Shown piece by piece: positions 1-7,634 of a stretch of DNA of 64,000 nucleotides. The notes beneath the pieces were generated by a model. The model was not told the origin of the DNA. It worked only from the letters and a program-made list of their open reading frames with translations, and ran no database searches. The stretch comes from RGIG4079 sp045596365 (GTDB taxonomy: Bacteria; Bacteroidota; Bacteroidia; Bacteroidales; Muribaculaceae). Positions within the stretch are counted from its first letter, which is position 1; every line of letters begins with the position of its first letter. Where the stretch lies: contig JAZOCE010000012.1 in NCBI GenBank assembly GCA_045596365.1, forward strand, positions 48,390 through 112,389. Reading direction: 5' to 3'. A program made the translations under genes and the position numbers.

Positions 1-723
1 GAAGGCAAAGAGATTTTGAAAGGGATTAATCTTACAATACGTCCAGGAGAGGTACATGCAATCATGGGACCCAATGGCTCGGGAAAGAGTACTCTTTCAT
101 CAGTATTGGCAGGACACCCTTCGTTTACAGTAACTGAAGGTGAAGTGGATTTTCATGGTAAGAATCTGTTGGAACTATCTCCGGAAGATCGTTCACATGA
201 AGGCTTATTTCTCTCATTCCAATATCCGGTAGAGATTCCCGGTGTGTCAATGGTTAATTTCATGCGTGCGGCAATAAATGAGAAACGCAAATATTTCAAT
301 GAACCTGCATTGTCGGCAAGTGATTTCTTGAAATTGATGCGTCAAAAGCGTGCCATTGTAGAGTTGGATAATAAATTGGCATCTCGCTCGGTAAACGAAG
401 GCTTTTCAGGTGGCGAGAAGAAACGTAACGAGATATTCCAAATGGCAGTTCTTGAACCACGCTTGTCTATCCTTGACGAGACTGATAGCGGTCTTGATAT
501 TGATGCATTGCGCATTGTAGCCGGTGGGGTAAACAAATTAAAAACTGAAGATAACGCAACAATCGTTATTACTCACTATCAACGATTGCTTGATTACATT
601 AAACCTGATTTTGTTCATGTGCTTTATAAAGGTCGCATTGTGCGCACAGGTGGTCCTGAACTTGCACTTGAACTTGAAGAAAAGGGTTATGACTGGATTA
701 AGCAAGAAATAGATAATCAATAA
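1..723 (+). CDS. sufC: SufC, Fe-S assembly ABC ATPase (5' end outside window)
   Basis: This is the ATPase of the SufBCD scaffold that builds Fe-S clusters in the cytosol. The frame is open from base 1 (codons for EGKEILKG precede the first possible start), so the true start lies upstream. Visible motifs are Walker A GPNGSGKST, the ABC signature SGGEKKRNE and a Walker B region DETDSGLDID, which is the form typical of SufC. The stop at 721-723 is followed 4 bases later by sufD, so the genes are co-transcribed. SufB is expected just upstream of the window. The TTG at 16 is not a credible start because it would cut into the conserved first strand. Confidence 0.96.
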   Translation, partial: EGKEILKGINLTIRPGEVHAIMGPNGSGKSTLSSVLAGHPSFTVTEGEVDFHGKNLLELSPEDRSHEGLFLSFQYPVEIPGVSMVNFMRAAINEKRKYFNEPALSASDFLKLMRQKRAIVELDNKLASRSVNEGFSGGEKKRNEIFQMAVLEPRLSILDETDSGLDIDALRIVAGGVNKLKTEDNATIVITHYQRLLDYIKPDFVHVLYKGRIVRTGGPELALELEEKGYDWIKQEIDNQ

Positions 724-727
724 GGAT

Positions 728-2086
728 ATGGGTTCAATTGATCAATATCTCGATTTATATAAAGAAAATCGCGATGCGATAAATGCTCATTCTGCCGATG
801 TGCTGAATAGCTTTCGCGAAGTAGCGTTTAACGCAATTGGCGACAACCAATTACCTAAACGTGGAGCGGAAAGCTATGAAAAGACATCTATAGATGAGAT
901 GTTTGCTCATGACTATGGGGTAAATATAAATCGCATGGATATCCCGGTAAATGTTGCGGCATCGTTTAAATGCGATGTGCCAAACATGAGTACTTGGATG
1001 TCATTTATAGTAAATGATATGTTCCATGCTTCACCTTCTTCAAGAAACAAAATGCCAGAAGGGGTAATTGTTGATTCTCTTGCTCGCGTAGCAAGTGAAT
1101 ACCCCGAGTTGGTCGCAAAATATTATGGAACAGTAGCTCCTCTTGAAGACTCCGGAGTGGCGTTGAACACATTGCTTGTGCAAGATGGTGTTATGATTTA
1201 TATTCCACGAGGAGTTAAACTTGAAAAATCATTGCAACTTGTCAACATCTTTAGTTCTCCCATTGATTTGATGGCGGTACGTCGTTTGTTGGTTGTATTG
1301 GAAGATGATGCCGAAGCACAATTGCTTGTGTGTGATCACACTCAAGATAGCGAGCATAAATATCTCTCATCGCAAGTGATAGAAATCATAATGGGTGAGC
1401 GTTCTCGTTTTGAAATTTATGATATGGAAGAATCGTCGGCTACAACATCTCGATATTCCCGATTGTTTGCTCGTCAGGCTGCAGGATCTAACTTGTTGAT
1501 TAATGGCACGACATTGATGTGTGGCACTACCCGCAACGGTTACGATATAGATATCGTGGGTGATGGCTGTGAAACATTGCTCGCCGGAATGGCAATTGGA
1601 ACAGATCACCAACACGTTGACAACTGCTCTAATATAAACCACAAAGCATCTCGTTGCCATAGCTCGCAATTGTTTAAATATGTGCTTGACAATGAGTCGA
1701 CAGGAGCATTTGAAGGTAGTATTTTGGTTGCGCCAAATGCAACATATACCGAGGCTTATCAATCTAATCGTAATCTACTTGCGTCAACATCGGCCAAGAT
1801 GCACGCAAAACCTCAACTTGTAATATATAATGATGAGGTAAAATGTAGCCATGGTGCAACAACCGGGCAATTGGATGCTACGGCATTATTCTATATGCGC
1901 TCTCGCGGTATTTCTGAAAAAGAAGCACGATTGATGTTGATGCAGGCGTTTATGGTTGATGTTATTGATACTGTGCGCATGGAAGGCTTGCGAGATCGTT
2001 TACGTCATTTGGTTGAAAAACGTTTCTATGGACAGCAAATGCTATGCGGAGAGTGTAGTGTTTCATGTCATGAACATAAATCATGA
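728..2086 (+). CDS. sufD: SufD, SufBCD scaffold subunit
   Basis: This is the 452-residue partner of SufB and SufC in the cytosolic Fe-S scaffold complex. The C-terminal half has the repetitive beta-helix character of the SufB/SufD family, with the recognisable stretches NHKASRCHSSQ and KCSHGATTGQLD near residues 300-390. The His in KCSHGA is part of the SufB-SufD interface in known structures (family knowledge). The start ATG lies 4 bases after the sufC stop and sufS begins 6 bases after its stop, so sufC-sufD-sufS form one transcription unit. Length is normal for the family. The alternative name SufB is unlikely because SufB is longer and carries additional N-terminal Cys motifs. Confidence 0.95.
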   Translation: MGSIDQYLDLYKENRDAINAHSADVLNSFREVAFNAIGDNQLPKRGAESYEKTSIDEMFAHDYGVNINRMDIPVNVAASFKCDVPNMSTWMSFIVNDMFHASPSSRNKMPEGVIVDSLARVASEYPELVAKYYGTVAPLEDSGVALNTLLVQDGVMIYIPRGVKLEKSLQLVNIFSSPIDLMAVRRLLVVLEDDAEAQLLVCDHTQDSEHKYLSSQVIEIIMGERSRFEIYDMEESSATTSRYSRLFARQAAGSNLLINGTTLMCGTTRNGYDIDIVGDGCETLLAGMAIGTDHQHVDNCSNINHKASRCHSSQLFKYVLDNESTGAFEGSILVAPNATYTEAYQSNRNLLASTSAKMHAKPQLVIYNDEVKCSHGATTGQLDATALFYMRSRGISEKEARLMLMQAFMVDVIDTVRMEGLRDRLRHLVEKRFYGQQMLCGECSVSCHEHKS

Positions 2087-2092
2087 TAGAAT

Positions 2093-3313
2093 ATGGAATT
2101 GTATGATGTAAATGCTCTTAGGGGCGACTTCCCTATATTAAATCGTAAGGTATATGGGCATCCGCTTGTGTATCTTGATAATACTGCAACCACACAAACA
2201 CCTCGTTGTGTAGTTGATGCGATAGAAAATGTCTATTATAACACAAAAGCCAATGTGCATCGTGGTGTGCACACACTTTCTCAAGAAGCTACAGATTTGC
2301 AAGAGGCAACTCGCGAGCGTGTGAGAGAGTTTATTAATGCTAAATCTACAGAAGAGATTGTCTTTACCCGTGGGACTACCGAGGCTATAAACCTTGTCGC
2401 TTCATCCTATGGGGATCTTTTAGAAAATGGCGATGAGATAATCTTAACTGTGATGGAGCATCATGCCAATATTGTCCCATGGCAACTATTGGGGCGTCGC
2501 AAACGCATTATTTTGCGTGTGGTCCCCATAAATGAAAAGGGGGAATTGGACATAGTAGCATATCGCTCGTTGTTTAACGATCGCACAAAGCTCGTTGCCG
2601 TATGCCATGTTTCAAATGTTTTAGGTACGGTAAATCCTATAAAAGAGATGATTGTTGAGGCTCATAACAATGGTGTCCCTGTCCTTGTTGATGGAGCGCA
2701 AGCGATTTCTCACATGAAAGTGGATGTGCAGAATCTTAATGCCGACTTTTATGTCTTCTCATCTCACAAAATGTATGGACCATCGGGAGTTGGTGTCTTA
2801 TATGGCAAGAAATATCTTCTTGAAATGATGCCCCCATATCAAGGTGGAGGTGAAATGATAGGTCAAGTGAGCTTTGAACACACTACATTTGCCTCCCTCC
2901 CTTTTAAATTTGAGGCAGGAACACCTGACTTTGTTGATATTGCAGCCTTTCACACAGCAATTGATTATATGACATCAATAGGGGTAGAACGTATTGCTGC
3001 ACATGAACATGAACTACTTCAGTACACCACCGAAAAGATGATGGAAATACCTGGTATGCGCATTTTCGGGATCTCATCTGACAAGTGTGCGGTAATATCA
3101 TTTCTCATAGGCAATGAACACCATTACGACATAGGTATGTTGCTTGATAAATTAGGTGTGGCTGTGCGCACAGGGCATCATTGTGCCCAACCGCTAATGT
3201 CGGCATTAGGTATTGAAGGAACAGTCAGAGCGTCATTTGCTATGTATAATACAAAAGCGGAAGCCGATGCATTTATAGCCGCCCTCCGCCGTGTATCATC
3301 GATGTTGGGTTAA
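2093..3313 (+). CDS. sufS: SufS cysteine desulfurase
   Basis: This PLP-dependent class V aminotransferase-fold enzyme converts cysteine to alanine and passes the sulfur as a persulfide to SufE and the SufBCD scaffold. It has 406 residues. The PLP lysine is K226 in SSHKMYGPSG, and the persulfide-forming cysteine is C364 in RTGHHCAQP, the SufS-type context rather than IscS-type. The upstream genes sufC and sufD are 6 bases away or less. Its activator SufE is encoded about 50 kb away at 53287-53718, so the sulfur donor pair is split in this genome. The gene converges on a DUF4919 gene with only 3 bases between the stop codons. Confidence 0.96.
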   Translation: MELYDVNALRGDFPILNRKVYGHPLVYLDNTATTQTPRCVVDAIENVYYNTKANVHRGVHTLSQEATDLQEATRERVREFINAKSTEEIVFTRGTTEAINLVASSYGDLLENGDEIILTVMEHHANIVPWQLLGRRKRIILRVVPINEKGELDIVAYRSLFNDRTKLVAVCHVSNVLGTVNPIKEMIVEAHNNGVPVLVDGAQAISHMKVDVQNLNADFYVFSSHKMYGPSGVGVLYGKKYLLEMMPPYQGGGEMIGQVSFEHTTFASLPFKFEAGTPDFVDIAAFHTAIDYMTSIGVERIAAHEHELLQYTTEKMMEIPGMRIFGISSDKCAVISFLIGNEHHYDIGMLLDKLGVAVRTGHHCAQPLMSALGIEGTVRASFAMYNTKAEADAFIAALRRVSSMLG

Positions 3314-3316
3314 GAT

Positions 3317-4036
3317 TTACTCTTCGTCGGGGTATTTTCGATAATATTCCTCAAGAATATTCTTTACATTGAAGTAAAAACCTGCGGGGTCTTTGTCCTT
3401 TTTCTTTTGAATAGTTATATAGTCAAAATAGGGATTGACAAATTCCTGGGAGTCGGCGATATATCCAAGCGAATTGATGAGCGTGTACTCATTCTTTGGA
3501 ATTACTACATACCATGCATTTTCTTGGTCAAGACCTGTCCCTGATGAAACTATTGCTTCAAGAAGATGATTGAGGCGATATTGCCAAATGTTGGCAAGGT
3601 GAATCTTTTTCTTTTCTCTCAAAGCATAGATGAGGAAATTCATTTGTTGCAAATCAAATGGATTATCCTTTAATGACAATTCAGCATATTTTATGATTGT
3701 ATCACATTCGGCTCGGCTATGCTTTGTTTTGTAATAAAGGCTCTCAATCTTGTCAGAGAACTCTGAACGGCGATAGGGATTATAGTCCTCTTGAAAAATG
3801 TAGCCATAATATAGATGGCGATACTCGTCGTGTTGCATGAGAGTATCGTTTCGTTCATATTTTTGTAGCAGTTTAGGATAGAAATATTTAGATTTGGGAT
3901 TATTTACCTCTTCTTCTATCTTTTTCATGTCGGGAGTCTCCACCTTTATTTTCTTTTCTTTAGGAGCGGCCGATGCTGATAAAGCAAAGCAAGAGAATAA
4001 CAAAATCATATATATATGTATATAGCGCATAGTCAA
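3317..4036 (-). CDS. DUF4919 family exported protein
   Basis: This 239-residue protein has a signal peptide (about residues 1-23, ending ALSASAA) and no lipobox, so it is probably periplasmic. The body resembles the DUF4919 family of Bacteroidetes, with a YYGYIFQEDYNPYR stretch near residue 80 and a helical, TPR-like middle (KYAELSLKDNPFDLQQMNFLIYAL region). No catalytic motif is visible and the function is unknown. It is transcribed alone: birA ends 102 bases upstream and a TAAATTTG box lies at 4066-4073. The family name is from memory of its pattern; exported helical repeat protein is the safe part of the call. Confidence 0.75.
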   Translation of the reverse strand: MTMRYIHIYMILLFSCFALSASAAPKEKKIKVETPDMKKIEEEVNNPKSKYFYPKLLQKYERNDTLMQHDEYRHLYYGYIFQEDYNPYRRSEFSDKIESLYYKTKHSRAECDTIIKYAELSLKDNPFDLQQMNFLIYALREKKKIHLANIWQYRLNHLLEAIVSSGTGLDQENAWYVVIPKNEYTLINSLGYIADSQEFVNPYFDYITIQKKKDKDPAGFYFNVKNILEEYYRKYPDEE

Positions 4037-4065
4037 TGAATTTCAGATTATAGTTTGCAATTTTA

Positions 4066-4073
4066 CAAATTTA
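4066..4073 (-). promoter_or_regulatory. -7 promoter box for the DUF4919 gene
   Basis: The minus strand reads TAAATTTG, matching the Bacteroidetes -7 consensus TAnnTTTG, 29 bases before the ATG. No good TTTG -33 element is seen at 19-21 bases spacing, so the site is only partly supported. Confidence 0.4.
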
Positions 4074-4138
4074 GTGAAATTATTTTGTAGAAACTGCCCT
4101 CTTCAATAATTTAAATAAGCATTAACAGACTTTGATTA

Positions 4139-4888
4139 TTATAGGATAGCGGAGACTTCTTTGAAAGCGTAGGTGCGTGAGCGGTCTTTGTCGTCTTTGA
4201 GAGTGAGCAATCCAGAGGGTGCAACATCAATAATGCGTGCGTTAAAACGCTCGTTGGTTGTTGTGTCTTGGTAAAGATAATATCCATCATTGCGCCATAA
4301 TAGTTTAATATAGGAGTTGTGCAATTCCGGTAATAAATCAGTATTGTTGTATTTATCCATGAGCAGTAGAATTTCACAACAGATATCGTCAAGCAGTGAG
4401 TCTAATTCTGTTTCTTTGCCAATGAGGTTGTATAGCGAAATGGGGTTTGGAGCATCGGATAGAAATTTTTGTTGGTTAACATTAATCCCTATACCTGCAA
4501 TGGAGTAATTTATTGAACTGCCCATTAATGAGTTTTCAATCAATATCCCACATATTTTCATATCATCGACATAAATATCGTTGGGCCATTTAATCACGAC
4601 TTTATTGTGCGGAATGTGTTTTTGCAATGTTGTTGTTATTGCAATGGAAACAATTTCAGAAATTGCAAATTGTTGTCGCGCATCTATCGTTCCCGGACGC
4701 AAAAATATTGAAAATGTAAGGTTTTTTCCAGGCTCGGCTTCCCACGAATTACCACGTTGACCTCTTCCTGCAGTCTGCTCGATGGTAGAGACAACAGTCC
4801 CATGCTCGCTGTCAGATGCAATCTCGGCAAGATAGGAGTTGGTGGATCGAGTTGATAAGAGTTTGATATATGTGGGCTTGGTTTTCAT
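4139..4888 (-). CDS. birA: Biotin--[acetyl-CoA-carboxylase] ligase, monofunctional BirA type
   Basis: The enzyme activates biotin to biotinyl-AMP and transfers it to the carrier lysine of biotin-dependent carboxylases. At 249 residues it has only the catalytic and C-terminal domains and lacks the N-terminal helix-turn-helix of E. coli BirA, so it should not act as a repressor. GRGQRG (residues 41-46) is the biotinyl-adenylate loop and KWPND (100-104) the second signature. Its ATG overlaps the stop of the upstream small membrane gene in an ATGA arrangement (4885-4888), so translation is likely coupled. It is the last gene of the rel - HD - tsaE - imm17 - birA operon. Confidence 0.94.
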   Translation of the reverse strand: MKTKPTYIKLLSTRSTNSYLAEIASDSEHGTVVSTIEQTAGRGQRGNSWEAEPGKNLTFSIFLRPGTIDARQQFAISEIVSIAITTTLQKHIPHNKVVIKWPNDIYVDDMKICGILIENSLMGSSINYSIAGIGINVNQQKFLSDAPNPISLYNLIGKETELDSLLDDICCEILLLMDKYNNTDLLPELHNSYIKLLWRNDGYYLYQDTTTNERFNARIIDVAPSGLLTLKDDKDRSRTYAFKEVSAIL

Positions 4889-5109
4889 TCTTTTAAATTA
4901 GCAATCAAATATGTTGCCATGAATAGAATTAAAATTCCTAACACTGAATAAATTATGCGTGAAACACGACGAGATAATCGACTTGTATATAATCGTGCAT
5001 TGGAACTATTGAAAAACCAATCCCAATTGGCTATAGAAGCTAAAATGGATAGGAGTCCCACTATAGCTAATATTGCTGCAGTGATTATTGTACCTACTGT
5101 CAATGACAT
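4885..5109 (-). CDS. Imm17-like small membrane protein
   Basis: This 74-residue protein has two hydrophobic helices (about residues 5-27 and 50-70) separated by a basic loop. The loop start contains W29-x-W31 (NWDWFF), the kind of WxW motif described for the Imm17 family of predicted immunity proteins. It is tightly embedded: its ATG overlaps the tsaE stop (TAATG) and its stop overlaps the birA start (ATGA). No toxin gene is nearby, so a role as a polymorphic-toxin immunity protein is not supported by context. A housekeeping membrane role is at least as likely. The family assignment is tentative; the two-helix membrane topology is clear. Confidence 0.7.
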   Translation of the reverse strand: MSLTVGTIITAAILAIVGLLSILASIANWDWFFNSSNARLYTSRLSRRVSRIIYSVLGILILFMATYLIANLKE

Positions 5110-5543
5110 TATTGCACTGAACGAGATATTATCAACTGACGAGTGTCGTCATCTTTGATCTTGATTTCAACTTTTACTGTGTCGTAGGGTAGAATATCCT
5201 CAATGCGTTCAGACCATTCAAGGAGACACAATGCTCCTGAATCAAAGTAATCTTCAATTCCTATGTCAAAGGCTTCTTCGAGATTTTCGATGCGGTATAA
5301 ATCAAAGTGGTAAATCAATTCTGCTGTAGTGTCAGAGCGGTATTCATTTACGATAGAGAAAGAAGGAGAATTAGTGGTATCTTCTTCAACTCCAAGTACG
5401 CGGCAAAGAGCATTGATAAATGTGGTTTTGCCGGCACCCATGTCGCCATAGAATGCAAATACGGTGTCGTCTCCCATGAGGTTGACAAATTCTTTTGCCG
5501 CAGCTTCGATATTATTGAGTGAAGTAATATTTATTATATCCAT
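5109..5543 (-). CDS. tsaE: TsaE, ATPase for tRNA t6A37 synthesis
   Basis: TsaE is the small P-loop ATPase that works with TsaB and TsaD to make N6-threonylcarbamoyladenosine at position 37 of ANN-decoding tRNAs. At 144 residues it has normal length. Walker A is GDMGAGKT at residues 33-40. NSPSFSIVNEY, HFDLYRI and LLEWSERI are family signatures in the expected order. It lies 33 bases after the HD phosphodiesterase gene and overlaps the next gene by one base. TsaB and TsaD are not in the window. Confidence 0.95.
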   Translation of the reverse strand: MDIINITSLNNIEAAAKEFVNLMGDDTVFAFYGDMGAGKTTFINALCRVLGVEEDTTNSPSFSIVNEYRSDTTAELIYHFDLYRIENLEEAFDIGIEDYFDSGALCLLEWSERIEDILPYDTVKVEIKIKDDDTRQLIISRSVQ

Positions 5544-5576
5544 AATATATAAATTTTGTTTAAAACTGAGTTATTG

Positions 5577-7610
5577 TTATTTCTTTTCCGGATCTGAGGG
5601 GTAGGAGATGCGGGCATGATACATTGTGCGCAATCGAGAGATGAAAGACTCCTTAATCTCTCTTACATCTTTAAATGATAGGAGAGAATCATTGTGTAGT
5701 CCATCGGCAATTTGTGAGTCAATCAAGCGATTTACGAGATTTTCGATAGCTTCAGGAGTGTGGTCGGGAAGCGAGCGAGAGGCAGCCTCAACGGTATCTG
5801 CCATCATCAGGATTGAGGTCTCTTTAGATTGAGGATTTGGACCGGGATAGATGAAAGATGCAGTATCTACCTCTTCGTCGGGGTGCTGATTGCAATAGGT
5901 GTTATAGAAATATTTAGCCTTTCCACATCCATGATGTTCCGAAATGAAATTTTTAATCACAGAGGGGAGTTTTGCTTTTTCGGCACGTTTGAGCCCATCG
6001 GTTACATGGGCAATCACGATGCGAGCGCTTTGCAATGGATTTAGAGCATCGTGAGGATTTACTCCATGCTGGTTCTCGGTGAAGAAAGCAGGATTTGTTA
6101 TTTTGCCAATATCATGATATAATGCTCCGGCTCTCACTAATTGTGCATTAGCCCCAATGCGATGGGCTGCTTCATAAGCGAGATTGCTCACCGACAATGA
6201 ATGTTGGAACGTGCCGGGGCACTCTTCCGATAGTTCACGGAGCAAAGGGTTGTTTATGTCGGATAGTTCGACCAAAGTAACGATAGAGGTAAATCCGAAA
6301 AGTTTCTCAAAAACAAATATAAGGATATAGGCAAATGAGATGAGAACTGAGTTAATGGCGAAAATTCCAAATATGCGCAAGTCGATGCCTGATATTGTCC
6401 CGGAACTGATGACTTCGACGGCAATATAGGAAAGGCTATAGGCTGTGAAGACAAGGAAGGCCGTTTGTATAAGTTGCGAACGTTTTGTCAATTCTTTTAA
6501 GGAGTAAATAGCTGTTACTCCGGCAATGAATTGAACAAAAATAAATTCAAATGCGACATTGGCGATACAAGAACAGAGCATAGTCTCGATTATGAGACAG
6601 AATAAAGCAGTTCGTGAGTCGAAGAACACCATCATCATAATGGCTATGATGGTGAATGGGACAAGGTATAGCCCATTGGTAAATGTGTTTTTCATTGCAA
6701 CGGCAAACACGACAAATCCGGTAATCATGAGCATGATGAAAAGCATGGCGCGTGTGTTCTCAAACAATTCGCGTCGCATGAAATAAAGATAATAGAACAA
6801 TGCCGAAAGCAAGATGAGCACAAAAAGCAATTGTCCTAAAATGGGGTATAACTGTTGATGTTTATTGGCTTTGCGTTCCAATAACATTTGCTCATAGGTT
6901 TTCAGTATTGTGTATAATTGAGGTGTAACCTTTTCTCCACGATCAATAATGCGTTCGCCATTTTGTATGATACCTATTGGTGCCATTGCTTTTTGGCATA
7001 TATCTTGATATAGTCGTTCTGACTCAATGGAGTCATAAGTAATGTTAGGAATTAAGAATTTAGATAGTTCGGTAGAAGAAATCGTAGTATTGAAAGTCTC
7101 GGATTTTAATAAACTATCCATTGTTGTATAGGCAATGCGAGCTGATAGAATATTGTTTGTTGGTGAATTTATAATGCGATTACCATCGATAAACCTCATT
7201 CGTGAAAGTTTGCCTGATGAAATCTTTTGGTAGGTGTTAAGGTCTACGATGCCATTATCGTAGATTGTTCTAAGAGAGTTTATTAGTTTTGTTTTTTCGG
7301 CGGGAGATATTGAACTATTGGAATTTAATGTTTTATGATAGGCATTAATTGCTTTATCACTCACTACTGTGTTGCGTTGATATACCGGGACAAATGTATT
7401 GTCAATACTGTCTTTTATCTCTTTTGCTCTGATAGAGTCAAGTTGTATGGGTACATCAAAAGGAGCTGTGAGTAGAGAGTAATTCCAAGGACGATTAATT
7501 TCATATATAAATTGTCGTTCATTATTTCGTGGTAGAAAATAGAGAATAATTCCGGCAGAGATGATAAACATCAATGAACGTGTGATAGTTTTTTTTGAGA
7601 GAGTTTTCAT
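5577..7610 (-). CDS. 7TM-HD domain protein, PgpH-like cyclic-di-AMP phosphodiesterase
   Basis: The protein has 677 residues from the ATG at 7610. An upstream in-frame TTG (7634) directly abuts the rel stop and gives only eight extra residues, so I prefer the ATG. Order: an N-terminal membrane helix, a large extracytoplasmic domain to about residue 260, a block of about seven membrane helices (260-460), then a cytoplasmic HD domain with YHDIGK and downstream His/Asp residues (FISEHHG, MMADTVEAA). This is the 7TMR-HDED/7TM/HD architecture of PgpH, which hydrolyses c-di-AMP to pApA in Listeria. Activity here is inferred from the family. It sits between rel and tsaE in one operon. Confidence 0.9.
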   Translation of the reverse strand: MKTLSKKTITRSLMFIISAGIILYFLPRNNERQFIYEINRPWNYSLLTAPFDVPIQLDSIRAKEIKDSIDNTFVPVYQRNTVVSDKAINAYHKTLNSNSSISPAEKTKLINSLRTIYDNGIVDLNTYQKISSGKLSRMRFIDGNRIINSPTNNILSARIAYTTMDSLLKSETFNTTISSTELSKFLIPNITYDSIESERLYQDICQKAMAPIGIIQNGERIIDRGEKVTPQLYTILKTYEQMLLERKANKHQQLYPILGQLLFVLILLSALFYYLYFMRRELFENTRAMLFIMLMITGFVVFAVAMKNTFTNGLYLVPFTIIAIMMMVFFDSRTALFCLIIETMLCSCIANVAFEFIFVQFIAGVTAIYSLKELTKRSQLIQTAFLVFTAYSLSYIAVEVISSGTISGIDLRIFGIFAINSVLISFAYILIFVFEKLFGFTSIVTLVELSDINNPLLRELSEECPGTFQHSLSVSNLAYEAAHRIGANAQLVRAGALYHDIGKITNPAFFTENQHGVNPHDALNPLQSARIVIAHVTDGLKRAEKAKLPSVIKNFISEHHGCGKAKYFYNTYCNQHPDEEVDTASFIYPGPNPQSKETSILMMADTVEAASRSLPDHTPEAIENLVNRLIDSQIADGLHNDSLLSFKDVREIKESFISRLRTMYHARISYPSDPEKK

Positions 7611-7634
7611 ATTAAAACGTTTTATAAAAAACAA

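Noticed and set aside
16..723. SufC starting at TTG 16
   Set aside because: The reading frame is open to base 1 and the preceding codons match the conserved SufC start region. The gene is simply cut by the window.
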